Shown: in pieces, positions 21,241 to 34,687 of the stretch | How the letters are laid out: the number at the start of each line of letters is the position of its first letter | Position numbering within the stretch: the first letter of the stretch is position 1 | Assembly: GCA_002197995.1 (NCBI GenBank) | Contig: NGZR01000002.1 | Location: 6,696,001-6,760,000, forward strand | Length of the DNA stretch: 64,000 bases | Reading direction: 5' to 3' | Origin: Gaeumannomyces sp. JS-464 | Taxonomy: Eukaryota > Ascomycota > Sordariomycetes > Magnaporthales > Magnaporthaceae | The notes under the pieces: generated by a model | What the model saw: the letters and a program-made list of their open reading frames with translations, nothing else | What the model was told of the DNA's origin: nothing | Database searches by the model: none | Program-made: the position numbers and the translations under genes

Positions 21241-21659
21241 GGTGGTATTTTAACTAGCCGTTTTTTAACGCCCTCGCTTTTTGTTTTTACGTTTAGTTAT
21301 AACATTAGGTTTTTTTCCCAAGCTAAATCCTTTTAGCCATTTTTACGGCTTTGCTTTCCGTTAATAGTAAGTACTTTCCTTTTTTACTGTGTTTTATCGC
21401 TTTTATTTTAATAAAACATTTAATCGAGTGCAAAAAGTTTTAACGTAAAAACTTATTTGCTTTAGTTTTTTTTATTACCATGCCTTTTTGTTTTTTTTAT
21501 TAAAGGTTTTAAAACGGGTGCGATGCGAAGCTTTTTTTAAAAACCTTTTTCGATATGTAAAATGGCTTAATCGAAACTGTTACGATTAAAACAAAAAGGT
21601 AAAAAAAACTAATAAAAAAACATTAAAAAAAGGTAGTTTAAAAAAGGCCTTAACCCCGC
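21241..21659. other. AT-rich sequence, origin not recognised
   Basis: RIP-like sequence between two oppositely oriented family-A LTRs. It may be retrotransposon internal sequence mutated beyond recognition. I see no gene. Confidence 0.3.
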
Positions 21660-21956
21660 ATTTTAGCTTAGTTAAAATTCACGTAATAAAAGGTTTAATT
21701 AAGTTAAATTTGTAAATATTTAAATAAAAAAACACAAAATTTTAAAATTTTAAAGTTTTTATAGTAAAGCTACAAGTTTAAAAAACACTACGCAAAAAGC
21801 GAACAAATATATAAAGGAAAAAATCCTAATTAACTTAAATAGTTTTAATAAAAGCCCCGGCATTAATTAACTTAAGTTAACTTTTAAATATCCTTTTAAA
21901 GCAAACAATTAAAAGTTATTTTTTAAACCTTTACAATTTACCTTAATCCTAATTAC
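21660..21956 (-). mobile_element. RIP-mutated family-A LTR, inverted copy
   Basis: The reverse complement reproduces the LTR landmarks GTTAACTTAAGTTAATTAAT and, further on, CTTTAAAAGGATATTT in the same order as at 20299-20410. It ends where the Pogo-type transposon begins. Confidence 0.55.
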
Positions 21957-23132
21957 AATTAACGTAATTTATTAATATATACTACATATTAATATGTGCT
22001 ACGGTTAACGCGTTTACGCGTTAATTTAATTTTATCCACGAATAGCTTTATAACAAATAATGGCAAACTAAAACGATAAACGCGAAATCGTTTTGGCTTT
22101 TTAAACGATCGTATCGAATTTACAGGTAAATATTCGGAGCGCCGTTAAAATTTACGAAAATCGATTTTTCCACCCTCGCTTAGCGAAAGCGCGGCTAACT
22201 TGCTCGACGGGATTACATGTTTAAAACACGGAAATTTTTAAAATCCGAAAAAAAACGTTTGTTATATACATATTTAGGCTAGGTTTCCAGGCATTTCTTC
22301 CTTTGCTTTTTGGTATTAAAAATCTAGCTAATCGATTGCTCGCTAAACGCGACGCGGGCATTATAAGGAAATATTACATTAAAAAATTAGTTAAACGCCG
22401 TTTAAAGTTTAACACGCGTTAAACTCGAAAGTACGATTATTAAAAGTTTAAATGCGAAAATTTTAAATTCGTTTTTGCGTAATATAATTTTATACGGAAT
22501 ATTATAATTACATATAGCATTTAAAATAACAATATTTATCATTTCGACGAAACCGGCTTTTTTATAAGCATAATCGCCGCCGATATAATTATTATAACGT
22601 TAGTAAACCGTAGTAAAACAAAGCTGGTTTAATTTAGCAACTAGGGATGTTATAATTATTAAAAGGTTAATTATTGCAATTAAGCGGTTTTTTTTATTAT
22701 CGTTAAAAAGGAATATTATTTGGTTAATTAATATTTAAAAACTAACATTTTACGAAATTAAATTATAATAATAAACGTTAACAAGTAAATTACGAACGAG
22801 TTTAGTTTAAAATGGATTTAGCATTTCGATAAACGCATTATAACTTATTTTACGGGTTTTATCGTTTGTTAATATTAAACGGCGACGAAAGCTATTACTC
22901 GACGAATTTCGAGCTTTAATATTAAAAATAAAATATTATTACGTTTTATATACTTTCGCATTAACTTTATTTTTTTTTAACCGTTTAATATTAAATATTT
23001 TAATTTAATAAAGCAATTATCGCGTTTAAAAAGCTGTAACGACCTTGAAAACGCGTAGCCGGTTAGCCCTTTTAAATAATCCAATTCCGACGCCAAAATC
23101 GAACTCCTCGCAGCCGACTCGACCCCGGATCG

Positions 23133-24470
23133 ATGCCGCATCGTGCGCGCGCCGACGGCGCGGGCCAAAAATCGATGGCGATCGATTTTGGGCTCGCGGC
23201 CAGTCGGCACGCCACGACGGTGGATCCTTTTAACGCGTTTTCGGACACGCGAAAAAGCAGCGACACCGATACGAAACCGGCGTACAACCGCCAAAATAAA
23301 AGAGAAAAAAAAATTATTAATAAGCTAAAGCCTTTTGTAATTAATAAAAAGTTGCCGGAAATTTTGCAACTGGTATCGGAGCTAACGAAGTAAAAGATCG
23401 ACGCGAAAACGGCTCGCTAACGCGAAACCGCCGCAAAAGGACAGTAATTAACGACACGCTGCAAAAGCTTAAAGCAAAAATACTCGAGGAAGTTAAAAAA
23501 GCATTAGCTAATACCAAAAAGTTTTATACCATTGCATTAGTCACGGGCTTACCGGCCCGAATGCCGGGCGGAACCGAGTTAACCTAACCACACTAATAGC
23601 ACCCGAACACGGCGTAACCCCACCCCGATTTATACCGTCGAAAATCGAACGAAAAATTGTCGTAAACGTAAAAGAACCTTTGAGAGCGATTAAAAAGCGA
23701 TTAACGATAAACACTTTACAAACGTTAAACAATTAATTAAATACGATAATACGGGTAACGAAACGATTTCGAAGCAAAAACGTAGTAATATGCTTTTAAA
23801 TAAACGCAAAAAAATATAAAAAAAAACGATTAAGTAAAAAAAGTATTCGGCGATTAAATAACAATTCGAATGCGGATATACGACGTAATAATTCGAAGTT
23901 TTAAATAAAAAGCATTTCCAAAAAACCCAAACGCATTTGTTAAAAGTTTAAAACGCCGAAAACCGAAACGTAAAAGTTAAATCCATATACGTATAGCCGG
24001 CCCGAACCTTTTACGAATATGCTATGGTATTAGCCCGCATCGGATCGATAACGGCAACGGATTAAACATGCAAACGAGGATTCGTAATAAAAGCAATAAT
24101 TTATAATTGCGAGCTATTTATATTAAACGTTAAAATTAATTAATATTATAACTATTTCGAATAAGGATATCGTTAAAAGTTTTGCATTAAACCGAACCGG
24201 TGCCCGTATTACGGAAAACCGAAATATTAAAAAGGAAAACACTAATGCAACGCTTATTACTAATATTAAAAAGCTATACTTAAATGCATAAACTGTAATA
24301 AACCGTATTTAGCTTTTTACCGGGGATGCGAAATAGCATAACGCGTTATAGGAAAAGTAAAAAAAGTATACCAAAATTAACCGAAAAGGTTTATGCTAAA
24401 AAGCGCAGCTTATAAACTAAAAAAAACGTTACTTTTTTTATTTTTTAAGCCCGCTAACTTTTTAAAACTA
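23133..24470 (+). pseudogene. LINE-1 ORF1 (gag-like) remnant, forward copy
   Basis: The open N-terminal part (23133-23393) has a basic segment and FNAFSDTRKSSDTDTKPAYN. Downstream frames are broken by many stops. Near 24150-24350 Cys/His clusters of the zinc-knuckle kind can be made out (NRCPYYGKPKY, CINCNKPYLAFYRGC), as in ORF1 proteins of fungal Tad-like LINEs, which bind the element RNA. RIP removed several cysteines. Confidence 0.6.
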
Positions 24471-24879
24471 AAAGGTTAACGAGCTTTAGCAAAAAACGAA
24501 GGAATAATTTAAACTTAGATAATAATTTACCAACCCGGACTTTAAAACGCCAATTAATCGGCAAACTTCGTAAAGATTTACAGTTATTTAAAAGCCGAAC
24601 CGATATACGGCCGCCTTCCTTACTTATAACATATTTCGCTTTTAAAACGAGCTTTTTATTAGCTAAACCTTTCGTTACGGTAAACGAGCAAATACGCGAA
24701 AAAGCCGAAAAGATAATGGCTTTAATAAACCCCCCCCGCTTTCCTTTTTCCTTCGAACCGCTACCGATAATAAACAGCATTAGCCCGTAAAACGCATTAA
24801 AAAGCCTAAAAAAACTCGCATAGTAATTTCGATATTATATTAAAATATAAAGAAAAAAAGCGGAAAAGGAAATATCTTG

Positions 24880-25480
24880 CTATTTAGCAAAAAAAAATAC
24901 GATATAATAGCTATATAAAAGCCGGAGCTGGACCGATATGAAAACCCAAAAAAACCAGTAAAATGCAAATACAAAGTGGTTTATTACCAAACCGATAACC
25001 GCTTAAACGCAGCATTATACGTTTATTAACAGCTAAACCTCGTATCGTAAAAAAGCCGACACGAATACGATTAAACAATAGTAATATTGCAAACCTTATT
25101 AGGAAAAATCGATATTTATTTAATATATTCGCCGGATTTAAAAGCATTAAAAAAATGGCATACGCTATTAACAAAAATCGAAACGCAGCTATTACGATAT
25201 TACGCCGTGCTTATAAAGGATTTTAATATGCATTATTTTATATAAAACGTTTATAATAAACGAAACGAAAAAGTAAACGTATTACTATCGCTAACGCACC
25301 GATAGAAATTCGAATTTGTAACATTTTACGAAAAAGTAACGAAAAAAAGATTTAGCGAACGAAAAAGCATAATCGACTATATATAGGTATCCGACGCGTT
25401 AACCGTAAAATACGAAAAAAAAACGACGAAATAGAGGGATCGGATTACTATTTTTAAATAATTTTAACTAATACCGAAAT
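24880..25480 (+). pseudogene. LINE-1 endonuclease domain remnant, forward copy
   Basis: With stops, one frame reads DIIAI, then KPELDRYENPK, IDIYLIYSPDLKALKKWHTL and VLIKDFNMHYF. The last is the mutated form of the LIGDFN-H core of apurinic-type LINE endonucleases, which nick the target DNA. The matching inverted region is at about 30950-31530. Confidence 0.6.
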
Positions 25481-25880
25481 AAAACCGTTCCGGCGAAAAA
25501 CCGCCGAAAAATGGGTATGGAAAAAAGTAAACATTAATATAAAAAACAACCAAAAAAAAGCATTATAATTGGCTATATAACATATTAAAATTAAAAATAT
25601 AAAAATACCGGAAAATATCGATAATTAAATAAACGCATTAATAAACCAGCTAACTTTAATCGCTAACGAGCTAATACCGAAAAGGAAATTATTAACCAAT
25701 TTTAAGCTAATACCGTATTAAAACTTAAAATTTACCAAATTCGCTAAAAAAATAAAAAGGTGCTAACGCGCATATATAAAATTAAAAATATAAAACAACC
25801 ATAACGAATTAAAAATAGCAAATAAAGCTTTTATAAAAGAAAAAAGGAAAGCGGCTAACGCGTATTGGAAAAAGTTTATT

Positions 25881-28800
25881 ATTATTAGTTATATTGCGTT
25901 ATATTTGTAAAAACCTCGGTGCTTTTGCTGTTTTTATATACATGTAAAAACCTTTAAACTCGTTTCCGGGTGCGGTTCGCATCCGGCTCGGTAGCCTGGA
26001 AGTAAAAACCATATTTGCTTTTCATATACGGTTTTTGCTATGTTAAATAGTAGTGCCGTTTGCTTAATTCCTGCGATTGCTTTTAAAGGTTTTATCGCGG
26101 AAGCGTTTTTATAATTAATAGTAATAATAGGAAAATACGCAAAAGAAAAATTGTAAAAAATGCATATTGCGCTTAAGTAGCGCCTTAATGCTGGGTTTTT
26201 TCTTTTTGTGGTAATGTTAATAGTGGTAGTGTTAATTCGGTTAATTGCGGTAGCTTGGTTATCCGCGTTCCGAGGTTTCCCGGTCCCGCTTCGGTGCCTA
26301 GTCGCGTGGCTGCTCCGTAAAGTTCGAGGGTCGTGGTTAACGTCGGGTAACTTAACGTAATTATGTTATTCGCTTCCGAAGGTAACGCTTTGGTTGCGGA
26401 TTATTTCCTCGTTTATAGCGCGTATCCGATCTTTTTATTAGTTCGCCGTTTTCGTAATTATATTGCTTTTGCCTTATTTATATCGTGCTTTTCGGTTATG
26501 CTTTTATTTCCTTTCGGGTGCGGGTTTCCACCGTTTTTTCCCCTTTTACTTCCAAAGGTTTTTGCTTTTTCTTTTTTGCTTTTTTTTAATTTTTTTTTTA
26601 TTATAACTTTTAATTTTTTTTTCCCACTTTTGCTTTTAACTTTCGCGCATTTTTCCGCCCGCGCTTTTACATTTGCCTTCCCGCGCCTCGTTCCCTTTCC
26701 GGCTCCTATTTTTTTGCATTATAGCTCCTAAAAATAAAACTCCCCGTTCTTTTCGCGGCGGCGCGCGTGGTAATGCGCGCGGCGGCTATAACGGCAGCGG
26801 TGGTGGTGGCGGCCTTGCGTTTATTCCTTTTCGTAGCGATCGCGACGAGCACCCATTTTCCAGCTTTAATAATAACGATAACTTCGAGGCCGGCGTTGCT
26901 CCGAACCCCCGCGTTAAAACTGTAAATGCGGTTTTGCACCGCTTCGTTCTTTGTTTTTTTACTAATCTTTTTTTTCTTTTCCTTTAGCCTTACCGTTTAT
27001 ACCATTAAAAGGAGTACAAAACGGCGATCGCTATCCTTTCGGGTTACATTTTTTACGATTTAATGGTATATATCTCCGTATCGTTTTCCTTTTATATCCC
27101 GCTTCGCTAACTTTTTAGGCTTATTTGTAAAATTTATGTTAATTGCATTTAGCGTTTCGCTAACGGCATCGATAATGCCGGCGCCGTCCGGGGATATTAC
27201 TATAAAACCTATATATTTTTTATTTGCTTCGCCTTTTTTTTGCTTAGTTCCGGTTGTATTAATTTATATTTTTAACTTTTCGCGTTTTAACTTATATGGG
27301 GTGCGCCTTTTTGCGCGGTGCTTACGTTTAAATTTGTTATTTTTTTTTTTTTTTTATTGCTTTTTTATTACTAATTTATCGGTTCCGCTTTGGTAACCTT
27401 TCGTTAGTATTAAAAATTAGGTTTATAGCGTTTTTCGTATTTATTAGCGCTATATTTAATCCTTTTTTAAAATTGCTGCCGATTTGGAAAATGTTTTAGC
27501 GAAAATCGCTTATACCGTTAAAGTTTATAGCGGTTTTATTCCGGTGTTATATGCTTTATTACTAATGCTTTTTTCCAATTTCGTTATACCACTTTAAAGC
27601 ATATTATCGCTAGTTACGTCCGATTTGCGAAGGATATCGGGAAGCGGTTCGGCGTTTTTTTTAGTGCTAGGTTTTCGCGCTTATTTCCTTCCAGTTTAGG
27701 AAGCGCTTTTACTGCTATAACTACATTTGGTGGTTTAGGTTTTGTTCGCTCCCTTTTCGGTAACATAATACCTTCGGCGCAAACCATATCGGGTTAAGCT
27801 TTTAAAATTATTAATGCGTAAAATTCGTTTAACCGCATTCGAATAAAAGCGTTAGTTTTAAAGCGGGTTAAAATACGGGTTTATCGATATTTCCTTTTAT
27901 ATCGCTATTTTCCTTCGGTTCGCTAACCTTTTTTTATTTGCTAAATGTTTTTTGTGTAAAATCTTTTTAATTTTACTTTCGATCGGATTTTAGCTAAGTA
28001 TCGAAAGGATATTATTAACGAAATATTAAGGGAAATGGGTAAAGATAAAAATAATTAGCTTAGTTGGTTTTTTTCCGGTTACGGTTCGCATATAAAATAT
28101 TAGCGTTAGTTTACTTTTCCTTCCTTTCGTTTTTTAATAAGGTATTTTCGTTTAACGTTTTATAATTATTTGTGGTTCGGTTTTTTTTTAATTCGGTAGT
28201 TTTTTTTTTTCCTTTTTTTTTTGCGCGTTTTTCTTTTACTTTTTTCGCTGCTTTAAAATCCATTAGTTTTTTAATTTTAAATATTATGCGTATTATTTTT
28301 TAAATAATGTATTTTTTATTTCCCATAGCTTAAAATATGCCTTTCGGCTATTCGCTTATATTATCCCGGTGTTATCCCGCTATTTGTTTTAACGGGTGCA
28401 TTAGGTTAGCACGTGCTATGCTATTTCCTTTTATCCGTTACCGCATTCGCATAGCGGCGTTACCGCGTTAAGCACGTTTTTATTAAATAAAAAAGCATTT
28501 AAATTAAGCTTTTCCGTTTTAATTTGGATTGCTATTAAGTTATATGCTTTTGGCATTTTTTCGTAATATTTAACCATTTTTTCCGTAAATAAAAGGTTAT
28601 TCGCTAAATACGCGGTTTTATACCGGTTCGTTCTTTTTACCGCTTTCGTTAAATTGGCAACTTTTAATTTCCATTCCATTATTACGTTAAAATTTTAACG
28701 TTTCGCGTATTTATATTTAAATTTCTTTTCGTTTTCGCGGGGGATTAGTTTACGTTTCGGTTTCGAGGATGTTTTAAATCGGTTTTAACGTTCCGCTTAT

Positions 28801-31800
28801 CCCTTTTTTATTTAGCCGTTTTAAAAGTATAGTTTTTTATTCCGTTTTTGGTATTTTAACCTTTTAAATCGGCTTGTTACTTTCGTTATCGCTTCGTTAA
28901 TTCGCTATATTATTTTAATTTCCAGCCATTTATTTTTATATTAATTACTTTTTCGTTTAAGTACAAATTTAAAAGTAGCACGTAAGTTTTTATTTTTAAA
29001 TGGGCTAATAACGTCGCTTTATATGTTTCGGCTACCATTTTAAAATATATTCGCTATTTTTTCGCTAACTTTTTGGTCGCGTTTCGGGGCCGGCCTCGTG
29101 GTTCGGTTAAAAGGTAATATGCTGCGGCTTTATATACTATCGCGTTTTTGCATACTATTACGTATAATTATTTCGCTTTAGCAAAGCTATTTTTTTACAT
29201 TACCGTTGCGAGTTTTATTATCGCTAATTATTATTTTTCTTATTTGCTTTTCGCTTATTTGGTATAGGCTTTAAAATTTAATTTATAATTTAGCTAAATT
29301 CCGAGGAATTTCGCCGTTAGCAATAATTATACGTGGGTAGCTTTAATGCAAACCCGGGTTTAATTTAAAGCTTTGGTAAAATGCAATAGCTCGGTTTTTA
29401 ATGCGTTAAATGTTATTTCTATTGTTTTTGCTTACGTTTGGTATACGTTTTAAGCTTTTTCTAATAATCGTACCGTTTTCGCTATAATGCCTTTTATTAC
29501 TAAAAGGTTAATATTATCGGCGAAACCGACTACCGTTATTTTTAGGATTTTTTTTAATTTATCGTATAATAACGCGATGTAAAAAATAAATAATATAAAT
29601 AATAGTAATAATTTTTACGAAACTTTTATAATTATTAGTATTAGCGTTAACGTGTTTTCGTCGAACCGAAATCGGGCCGTTTTATTTATAAGCCGGTTTT
29701 TAATTTATTTAACTATTTTTGGTAAAAATCCCTGCTTTCGCATTATATTAAGCAATTTAATATAATTAATATTATTAAATGCTTTTAATAGGTTAAATTG
29801 TAATAGCGAAGCTATAACGCCGTAGTTTTACACCGTTATTACTATATTTATTACTTATTTAATAGCGAATTCGGTGCTGCGTTTTTTTCTATTACCCATT
29901 TATCCTTCCGGTAAAAATCCCTTTTCCTTCGCTTCGTTAGCGATTCGTTTTTTTATTATAACTTTTATAACTTTAAAAATGGACGAAAAAAGTGCGATCG
30001 GTTTTTATCTTCCCGTTATTTTCCTATTTTTTATACTTTTGCTTAGCTTTAGCAATATTACTATAAGTGCGTTTCGAAAGCGCTTCGGAAAATATTCGAA
30101 ATTAAAGCTAGCGTTAGCTATTTTAAATATAGCTTTTTAATAAGGTTCGCCGTATGCTTTTAAAAGTCCGTTTAATAAATTATCCGCTTTTAGGGCTTTT
30201 TAATTTTGCGTTCTTTTTAAAGCCGTTAATACGTCGCCGCTTTCCGGGTTTACCATATGTTCCATTAAAAACGCGTAATAAAACGTATCGTCGTTAAACG
30301 TAATATTTATAATATCGGTTAAATCCGCCTCCGGGTTAAAGTAAAACTTAACCGTTAAAGCTATTGCTTTATTTGCGTAAATGTTAGCTAGTTTTTAATT
30401 GCCGTTTTTTAATTGGTGCAAATTCGGTAATTTGGTTAAATCTCGTTTTTTATAACTGCGTAATTTCGCTTACCGTTTTACGTTTTAAAAAGTGGCTTTT
30501 TTATTTTTTATTTTTAATGCCTTTTTAATAAACTTTTTTTAATACGCATTAGCCGCTTTTTTTTTCTTTTATAAAGGCTTTATCCGCTGCTTTTAATTCG
30601 TTATAATTGTTTTGTGTTTTTAGCCTCGTATATATACGCCGGCACCTTTTCGTTTTTTTAGCAAATTTAGTAAATTTTTAAATTCCAATACGGTATTAGC
30701 TTAAAACTAATTAATATTTTCCTTTTTCGGTATTAGCTCGTAGCGATTAAGGTTAGCTAATTTATTAATGTATTTATTTAATTATCGATATTTTCCGGTG
30801 TTTTTATATTTTTAATTTCGATATGTTATATGGCCAATTGCAATGCCTTTCTTTGGTCGTTTTTTATATTAATATTTACTTTTTTCCATACTTATCTTTC
30901 GGCGGTTTTTTACCGAAACGGCTCCGCTTCGGTATTAACCAAAATTATTTAAAAGTGGTAATCCGATCCCCTTATTTCGTTATTTTTACCTTCGTATTTT
31001 ACGGCTAACGCGTCGAATACCTATGCATGGTTAATTGTGCTTTTTCGTTCGCTAAATTTTTTTTTCGTTACCTTTTCGTAAGGTATTGCAAATTCGAATT
31101 TCCATTAATACGCTAGCGATAATAATACATTTGCTTTTTCGTTTCGTTTATTATAAACGTTTTATATAAAGTAATGCATATTAAAATCCCTTATAAGCAT
31201 AGCGTAATGTCGTAGCAATTACGCTTCGATTTTTATTAATAGCGTATGCCACTTTTTTAATGCTTTTAAATCCGGCGAATATATCGAGTAAATATCGATT
31301 TTTCCTAATGGGGTTTGCAATATTACTATTGCCTAATCGTATTTGCTTCGGCTTTTTTACAATGCGGGGTTTAACCGTTAATGGACGTATAATATTGCGT
31401 TTAAACGGTTATCGGCTTGGTAATAAACTACTTCGTATTTGCACTTTGCTAATTTCTTTGGGTTTCCATATCGGTCCAACTCCGGCTTTTATATAGTTAT
31501 TATATCGTATTTTTTCCTGCTAAATAACGGGATATTTCCTTTTTCGCTCCCCTTTCTTATATTTTAATACAATATCGAAATTACTATACGGGTTTTTTTG
31601 GGCCTTTTAATGCGTTTTACGGGTTAATGCTATTTATTATCGGTAGCGGTTCGAAGGAAGGGGGAAGGCGGGGGGGGTTTATCGAAGCCGTTATTTTTTC
31701 GGCTTCTTCGCGTACTTGCTCGTTTGCAATAACGAGGGTTTAGCTAGCGGGGAGCTCGTTTTAAAAGCGAAATGTGTTATAAGTAAAAAGGCGGCCGTAT

Positions 31801-33269
31801 ATCGGTTCGGCTTTTAAATAACTGTAAATCTTTACGGGGTTTGCCGATTAGTCGGCGTTTTAAAGTCCAAATCGGTAAGTTATTATTCGAGTTTAAATTA
31901 TTCCTTCGTCTTTTGTTAAGGCTTATTAGCCCTCCGGTTTCGAAAGGTTAACGGGCTTGGAAAATGGGGAAAATAACGTTTTTTATTGGTTTATAAGCTA
32001 CACTTTTTAGCATAAACCTTTTCGGTCGGTTTTAATATGCTTCCTTTGCTTTTTTTATAACGCGTTATGCCATTTCGCATTTTTAGTAAAAGGCTGGGTA
32101 CGGTTTATTACAATTTATGCATTTAAATGTAACCTTTTAATATTAATAGTAAGCGTTACATTAGTATTTTCCTTTTTAGTATTTCGGTTTTTCGCAATGC
32201 GGGCACCGGCTCGGTTTAATGCAAAACTTTTAACGGTATCCCTATTTAAAGCAATTATAACATTGGTTAATTTTAGCGTTTAATATAAACGGCTCGCAAT
32301 TATAAATTATTACTTTTATTACGAATCCTCGTTCGTATGCTTAGTTCGTTGCCGTTACCGTTTCGATGCGAGCTAATACTATGGCATATTCGTAAAAGGT
32401 CCGGGCCGGCCACACGTGTATAAACTTAACTTTTACGTTTTAGTTTTCGGCGTTTAAACTTTTAATAAGTGCGTTTGGGTTTTTTAAAAATGCTTTTTAT
32501 TTAAAACCTCGAATTACCACGTTATATATCCGCACTCGAATCGTTACCTAATTGCCGAATACTTTTTTTACCTAATCGTTTTTTTTTTTATATTCTTTTG
32601 CGTTTGCTTAAAAGCATATTACTACGTTTCCGCTCCGGAATCGTTTCGTTGCCCGTACTATCGTGCTTAATTGGTTATTTAACGCTTATAAGGTGTTTAT
32701 TATTAATCGCTTTTTAATTGCTTTTGGGGGTTTTTTTACGTTTACGACAACTTTTCGTTTAACTTTCGACGGTATAAATCGGGGTAAGGGTTGCGCCGTG
32801 TTCGGGTATTATTAGCGTGGTTAAATCGACTCGGTTCCGCCCGGCATTCGAGCCGGCAAGCCCGTAGCTAATGCAATAGCATAGGACTTTTTGGTATTAG
32901 CTAATGCTTTTTTAACTTCCTTAAGTATTTCTGCTTTAAGCTTTTGCAGCGTATCGTTAGTTACTAGTCCTTTTGCGGCGGCTTCGCGTTAGCGAGCCGC
33001 CTTCGCGTCGATTTTTCGCTTCGTTAACTCCGATACCAATTATAAAACTTTTAACAACTTTCCATTAATTACAAAAGGCTTTAGCTTATCGATAATCTCT
33101 TTTTCTTTTTTATTTTAGCGGCTGCGCGCCGGTTTCGTATCGGTGTCGCTGTTTCCCCGCGTGTTTAAAAACGCGTTAGGAAGATCCACCGTCGTAGCGT
33201 GCCGATTGGCCGCGAGCCCAAAATCGATCGCCATCGATTTTTAGCCCGCGCCGTCGGCGCGCGCAAAAA
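25881..33269 (-). mobile_element. LINE-1 inverted copy, nearly full length
   Basis: Inserted in the forward LINE-1 copy in opposite orientation. The 14-bp duplication is GGAAAAAGTTTATT (25867-25880) and AAAAAAAGTTTATT (33270-33283), differing only by G to A changes. The 5' end is at 33269 and lacks about 125 bp relative to the forward copy. The 3' end is at 25881 and reads, as reverse complement, GAGGTTTTTACAAATATAAC before its tail. Order on the minus strand: ORF1, endonuclease, reverse transcriptase, long AT-rich 3' part. Open stretches on the plus strand in this region are antisense shadows. Confidence 0.85.
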
Positions 33270-33579
33270 AAAAAAAGTTTATTAAAAAAGCATTAAAAAT
33301 AAAAAAGAAAAAAGCCACCTTTTAAAACGTAAAACGGTAAGCGAAATTACGCAATTATAAAAAACGAGATTTACTAAACTACTAAATTTGCATTAACCAA
33401 AAAACGGTAACTAAAAACCAACTAACATTTACGCAAATAAAGCAATAGTTTTAACGGCTAAATTTTACCTTAGCCCGAAAACGGATTTAATTAATATTAC
33501 AAATACCACGTTTAATAACGATACGTTTTACTACGCGTTTTTAATAAAAACATATAGTAAACCCGAAAAACGACGACGT

Positions 33580-34336
33580 ATTAACGGCCTTAAAAAAACG
33601 CAAAATTAAAAAAGCCTTAAAAGCGGATAATTTACTAAACGGATTTTTAAAAGCATACGGCTAACCATGCTGGAAAATTATATTTAAAATAGCTAACGCC
33701 AATTTCGACCTCGAATATTTCCCGAAGCGCTTTCGAAATGTATTTATAATAATACTGCTAAAGCTAAGCAAAAGTATAAAAAATAGGAAAATAACGGGAA
33801 AATGGAAACCGATCGCACTTTTTTCGTCCATTTTTAAAATTATAAAAGTTATAATAAAAAAACGGATCGCTAACGAAACGGAAAAAAAAAAACTTTTACC
33901 GGAAAAACAAATGGGTAATAAAAAAAAACGCAATACCGAATTCGCTATTAATAAATAATAAATATAATAATAATAACGTAAAACTATAACGCTATAACCT
34001 CGCTATTGCAATTCGACTTATTAAAAGCATTTAATAATATTAACCATATTAAATTGTTTAATATAATACGAAAGCAAGGATTTTTACCAAAAAATTAAAT
34101 AAATTAAAAGCTAGCTTATAAATAAAACGGCCAGTTTTAAATTTAACGAAAATACGTTAACGCTAATACTAATAATTGTAAAAATCCCGTAAAAATTACC
34201 ACTATTACTTATATTATTTATCTTTACATCGCGTTATTATACGATAAACTGGAAAAAATCCTAAAAATAACAATGGTTAGCTTCGCCGACGATATTAACC
34301 TTTTAGCAATAAAAAGCACCATAACGAAAACGGTAC
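33580..34336 (+). pseudogene. LINE-1 reverse transcriptase remnant, forward copy
   Basis: With stops, the frame reads LLNGFLKAYG, FDLEYFPKRFRNV, then KWKPIALFSSIFKIIKVI, matching the first conserved RT blocks. The catalytic box FADD is at 34282-34293 (VSFADDINLLAIKS). A solo LTR interrupts the frame right after it. The enzyme would copy element RNA at the nicked target. Confidence 0.7.
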
Positions 34337-34687
34337 TATTGGAATGGCAGCCAAAGGTCGCATAAAGCGATTCACAAATGCGGTGGACCCACGACTCGGG
34401 GCACCGTAACGGGAGACAACGTTTCCCCGGCACGGAGCCTCCGGCACGAAGATCACCGGTTATGCCGTTATGCAAGGAGGTTGTGCAAGTTCCAAGTTAA
34501 ATCCCGACTTCGGGATTTGCCTCGCACGACCGCACCCCGCGGCCTCCGGCATGGATATATGTATCCCAAACAAGGCTCGCACGAGGAGCCTTTCTTTGTA
34601 CTTAAAAGATAAATAGCTTTTAGGATTACAATATACCCGAAAGCCTTTTCACCTTAAAAACCGGTACCGGCACGAGTGCCACGAATA
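34337..34687 (+). mobile_element. Solo LTR, family B, in the LINE-1 reverse transcriptase
   Basis: It starts TATTGGAATGGCAGCC (TG mutated to TA) and ends GTGCCACGAATA. A GTAC motif flanks it on both sides (34333-34336 and 34688-34691). The inverted LINE-1 copy shows the uninterrupted site near 29475 (reverse complement CGGTACGATTATTAG). The reverse complement of 59472-59814 matches it throughout (CGGTACCGGCACGAGTGCC near the end). It is much richer in GC than its host. Confidence 0.8.

Noticed and set aside
26363..33933. Hydrophobic ORFs that look like small membrane proteins (e.g. 26363-26731, 29874-30140, 31260-31496, 33661-33933)
   Set aside because: They lie antisense to LINE-1 coding or AT-rich regions. 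Poly-T-rich codons make any such frame look membranous.
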